Part shown: in pieces, positions 5,061 through 7,522 of the stretch
How positions within the stretch are numbered: the first letter of the stretch is position 1
How the letters are laid out: each line of letters begins with the position of its first letter
Assembly: GCA_022566435.1 (NCBI GenBank)
Contig: JADFIX010000151.1
Location: forward strand, 1 to 7,522
Length of the DNA stretch: 7,522 nucleotides
Reading direction: 5' to 3'
Source of the DNA: Planctomycetota bacterium
GTDB lineage: Bacteria; Planctomycetota; Phycisphaerae; UBA1845
The notes under the pieces: model-generated
Database searches by the model: none
The model's input: the letters and a program-made list of their open reading frames with translations, nothing else
What the model was told of the DNA's origin: nothing
Position numbers and translations under genes: made by a program

Positions 5061-7367
5061 ATGCCCCCTGTAACTCTCTCTGAGCGTATCCTGAATTTTA
5101 TCCGGGCGAAAGGGTATCGACCCAAACAAGTCCATGAACTGGCCGAAGCCCTGGGCATCGTGGACACCGAAAGCCGCGACTTTCGCGACGCCTGCCAGGC
5201 ACTCATGAAGACGGGACGAGTCGCCCGAGGCGCTCGCAACACCATCGTGATGCCGCGCCCGGTAGGAAAAATCACCGGGACCTTTCGCGGCAATCGGCGT
5301 GGATTCGGCTTCGTCATTCCTGAACTACAACAGAATAGCGCTGATTTGTACGTGCCCGAAGGAGCGACAGGCGGGGCCATTACCGGCGACACCGTTGTCG
5401 CGCGGGTAAAGAAGCAGGGCAAACGCGGCGGAACGATGCGATACGAAGGGCGGATCGTCGAGATTCTGGACCGCGGCCAGAGCGTCTTCGTGGGGGAACT
5501 GAAGCGCCGATTCCATCGTTGGTCCGTCATCCCCGATGGAAACGTGCTTCATGTTCCGATATTCGTCGGCGATCCAGGTGCCAAGGGAGCGCAAGAGGGC
5601 GATCAGGTGGTTGTCGAGGTCACGGAATACCCAGACGGGACGTCACCGGCCCGCGGGGTAATCGTGAAGATCCTCGGCCGGCGCGGTGAGCCGGGTGTCG
5701 ACACGCTTAGCATCATGGCGCAATACGAGTTCCCGGAATGTTTCGAGGCACCGGTCTTGCGGGCCGCTCGACGGGCCGTGCAGGGATACGATTCGGCAAA
5801 AGAACTCAAAACGCGTGAGGACCTGCGGAAGCTTACGATCGCGACCATCGACCCCGACGACGCCCGCGATTTCGATGACGCTATTTCCATCTCGAAAAAC
5901 GAGGACGGTTCGACGGAACTTGGCGTACACATTGCAGACGTCGCTCACTTCGTACGTGAGGGGTCGCCGCTGGATCGGGAGGCGAGAGCGCGGGGTAACA
6001 GCGTCTACCTGCCGGACACCGTGATTCCCATGCTCCCGGAGGTTCTATCCAACGGTGTGTGCTCGCTGCAAGAGCACCGCCCTCGCTTGGCCAAAAGCGT
6101 ATTCATCACCTATGACAAGAAAGGTCGCGTCAAGCGTGCCCGGTTCGCCAATCCCGTAATCCGTTCGACCAAACGGCTCACCTATCGTCAGGCGTCGGCC
6201 GTCCTGGATGGTAAGACCGGCAGAAACAGTGCGAAGATCGTTACGCTCCTGACGGAAATGGACGTGTTGGCCCGCACGATTCGTCGCCGGCGGATTCGCG
6301 ACGGCATGCTCTCGCTCGATCTGCCGCAGGGCGCGTTGGTTTTTGACGAGGATCGCCGGGTCGTGGACGTGGTCCCCGAGGACACGAGCTTTGTGCACAC
6401 CATCATCGAGATGTTCATGGTCGAGGCGAACGAGGCCGTCGCGAGGCTCTTGGTCGACGTTCAAACGCCGCACCTTCGCCGAATCCACGACGAGCCCGAC
6501 GCGGCCTCGAGGGTCATCCTCCGCAAGTTCCTGGCGGCACTGGGATTCGATGTGCCGGATGGCACCGATCGGTTCGTCCTTCAAAGCCTGCTCGACAAAG
6601 TGCAGGGTCGACCGGAGGGATTCGCGGTGAATCTCGCGGTCCTTCGATCCATGCGGCAGGCGATCTATTCACCACGGCACATCGGGCACTACGCCCTCGC
6701 CAGCAAGCACTATTGCCACTTCACCTCGCCGATCCGACGATATCCGGATCTTGTGGTCCACCGATTGATCGATCTATACGTGCGCGGAAAGCTCGATTCA
6801 CCAAATGAAAAGCGAAAAATTCCTTCCGAGGATGCACTCATCGAATTGGGCGCACATTGCAGTCGAACCGAGCGCCACGCAGAGGCTGTAGAGCGCGAGA
6901 TCAAGCTGGTTCTTATCCTACGCCTTTTGGAACGGCATATCGGTGATGCATTCGAAGGGGTGGTCACGGGCGTCGCCAACACGGGCGTCTTCGTCCAGCT
7001 CGATCGATACAAGGTCGAAGGTCTGCTGAGCTTCGCTGCCATCGCTGATGACTGGTGGGAACTCGATGCCAGCCGCGGGGCAGCCGTAGGGGAACGAACC
7101 GGACTCCGCGTGGCCATCGGCGATCGCATCAAAGTACTCATAGTGCGGGTCGATCTTCCCAATCGGCAGCTCGAGTTGGACCTGGAGGGATCGCTTCCCG
7201 GCGTCCGCGGCAAGGGAAGCGGGAAAAAGAAAAGAGGCCCGGGCACCCGCCCTAAACAAGTTGACGGAAGAACAAAGACGAAGACGGCGGTGACATCGAA
7301 AGGACGGGGGTCTCGTCGAACGGGTCGACGGCTGTCCACGAGGCGCGGACGCCGCAAGAAGGCTTGA
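5061..7367 (+). CDS. rnr: Ribonuclease R (RNB-family 3'-5' exoribonuclease)
   Basis: This processive, hydrolytic 3'-5' exoribonuclease degrades structured RNA. The 768-residue product shows the full RNase R order: N-terminal winged helix (about 5-64), cold-shock domain 1 (about 68-136, GTFRGNRRGFGFV), cold-shock domain 2 (about 140-210), the RNB catalytic domain (about 250-575) and an S1 domain (about 626-708, GVVTGVANTGVFVQL). The catalytic magnesium site is TIDPDDARDFDDAIS at 262-276, with D264, D270, D272 and D273 in the expected places. The late RNB motif is HYALASKHYCHFTSPIRRYP at 543-562. RNase II lacks the winged helix, so RNase R is preferred. A Lys/Arg-rich, disordered tail covers 711-768. 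Start: GGAG (5051-5054) lies 6 bases before the ATG at 5061; the frame is open further upstream only as antisense of the YlbF gene. No good promoter was found in the 67-base divergent gap; CATAAT at 4991-4996 is a -10-like sequence lacking a well-spaced -35. Confidence 0.95.
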   Translation: MPPVTLSERILNFIRAKGYRPKQVHELAEALGIVDTESRDFRDACQALMKTGRVARGARNTIVMPRPVGKITGTFRGNRRGFGFVIPELQQNSADLYVPEGATGGAITGDTVVARVKKQGKRGGTMRYEGRIVEILDRGQSVFVGELKRRFHRWSVIPDGNVLHVPIFVGDPGAKGAQEGDQVVVEVTEYPDGTSPARGVIVKILGRRGEPGVDTLSIMAQYEFPECFEAPVLRAARRAVQGYDSAKELKTREDLRKLTIATIDPDDARDFDDAISISKNEDGSTELGVHIADVAHFVREGSPLDREARARGNSVYLPDTVIPMLPEVLSNGVCSLQEHRPRLAKSVFITYDKKGRVKRARFANPVIRSTKRLTYRQASAVLDGKTGRNSAKIVTLLTEMDVLARTIRRRRIRDGMLSLDLPQGALVFDEDRRVVDVVPEDTSFVHTIIEMFMVEANEAVARLLVDVQTPHLRRIHDEPDAASRVILRKFLAALGFDVPDGTDRFVLQSLLDKVQGRPEGFAVNLAVLRSMRQAIYSPRHIGHYALASKHYCHFTSPIRRYPDLVVHRLIDLYVRGKLDSPNEKRKIPSEDALIELGAHCSRTERHAEAVEREIKLVLILRLLERHIGDAFEGVVTGVANTGVFVQLDRYKVEGLLSFAAIADDWWELDASRGAAVGERTGLRVAIGDRIKVLIVRVDLPNRQLELDLEGSLPGVRGKGSGKKKRGPGTRPKQVDGRTKTKTAVTSKGRGSRRTGRRLSTRRGRRKKA

Positions 7368-7397
7368 GGAGTGGTCAGTGTTTAGTGGTTATAATTC

Positions 7398-7461
7398 TTC
7401 CTGACACTTCCTGCCACTGACACTTCCTGACACCCGACACTTCCTGCCACCTTCCTGACAC
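7398..7461. repeat. Imperfect short-unit repeat array downstream of rnr
   Basis: Five copies of TTCCTG(A/C)CAC start at 7398, 7408, 7424, 7441 and 7452, alternating A, C, A, C, A at the variable base. Between them are fragments such as TGACAC and CCGACAC. Units are separated by 0-7 bases, so the array is degenerate rather than strictly tandem. Nearby GTCAGTG (7374-7380) is the reverse complement of CACTGAC (7415-7421) within the array, giving potential hairpins. It starts 30 bases after the rnr stop and may be an intergenic repeat family or a 3'-end structure. Confidence 0.7.
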
Positions 7462-7466
7462 CTGCC

Positions 7467-7522
7467 TCAGCGTTTGTTACAACGTCGGTTCTTCACCTGT
7501 TTGGGCTTTCGTCCGCTGCTGT
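7467..7522 (-). CDS. Possible C-terminal end of a convergent gene (partial)
   Basis: On the minus strand one frame runs from the window edge to a TGA at 7469-7467 and would read SSGRKPKQVKNRRCNKR before the stop. A basic tail of this kind is plausible as a protein end. If real, the repeat array would lie between two convergent genes. The piece is too short to test, and another minus frame also stays open for most of it, so this is a hint only. Confidence 0.22.
   Translation of the reverse strand, partial: SSGRKPKQVKNRRCNKR

Noticed and set aside
4994..5530. A 293-residue version of the YlbF-family protein starting at 5530.
   Set aside because: The extra part is antisense to RNase R and low-complexity; the ATG at 4993 has a GGTGA ribosome binding site and starts the family homology.
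7398..7461. CRISPR array.
   Set aside because: Units are 10 bases, degenerate and nearly contiguous; there are no spacers of constant length and no cas genes.

Overview
The window looks like a moderately GC-rich chromosomal segment of a Gram-negative bacterium. An LptB-type lipopolysaccharide-export ATPase implies an outer membrane. A lysine-rich N-terminal extension on HU, a stand-alone B12-binding-fold protein, a YlbF-family protein and long, structure-rich intergenic gaps fit Planctomycetota or a relative. That placement is inference from gene content, not a database match. I see no phage, transposase, CRISPR, rRNA or tRNA.

Layout. Positions 16-2358 (+): lptB, then a possible 52-residue small ORF that overlaps lptB at its start and the next gene at its end through an ATGA junction, then an integral-membrane site-2 (M50) protease with a long N-terminal extension. 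These three would form one translationally coupled unit. A hairpin with A/T-rich flanks at 2424-2456 can terminate transcription from both sides. Positions 2529-2864 (-): an HU-family nucleoid protein with a good ribosome binding site and a plausible promoter. Positions 2949-3473: about 500 bases without a convincing gene but with several inverted repeats and a thrice-repeated octamer. Positions 3474-4214 (-): a two-domain B12-binding-fold protein that lacks the expected cobalamin-ligand histidine and ends in an arginine-rich tail; its leader carries a 10-bp perfect hairpin just upstream of the Shine-Dalgarno. Positions 4215-4648: a 434-base gap with weak promoter and terminator candidates. 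Positions 4649-4993 (-): a YlbF-family protein, divergent from ribonuclease R (5061-7367, +) across 67 bases. Positions 7398-7461: an imperfect short-unit repeat array. The window may end with the tail of a convergent minus-strand gene.

Functionally, the left part concerns the cell envelope (LPS export, intramembrane proteolysis). The middle holds a nucleoid protein and a putative sensor or regulator. The right part concerns RNA decay. The most interesting pairing is YlbF with RNase R, because YlbF is known in Bacillus as part of a complex acting with RNase Y. No wholly new system is evident. The best leads are the YlbF/RNase R divergon, the B12-fold protein with an altered pocket and a potentially switchable leader, the coupled small ORF, and the structured gap at 2949-3473.
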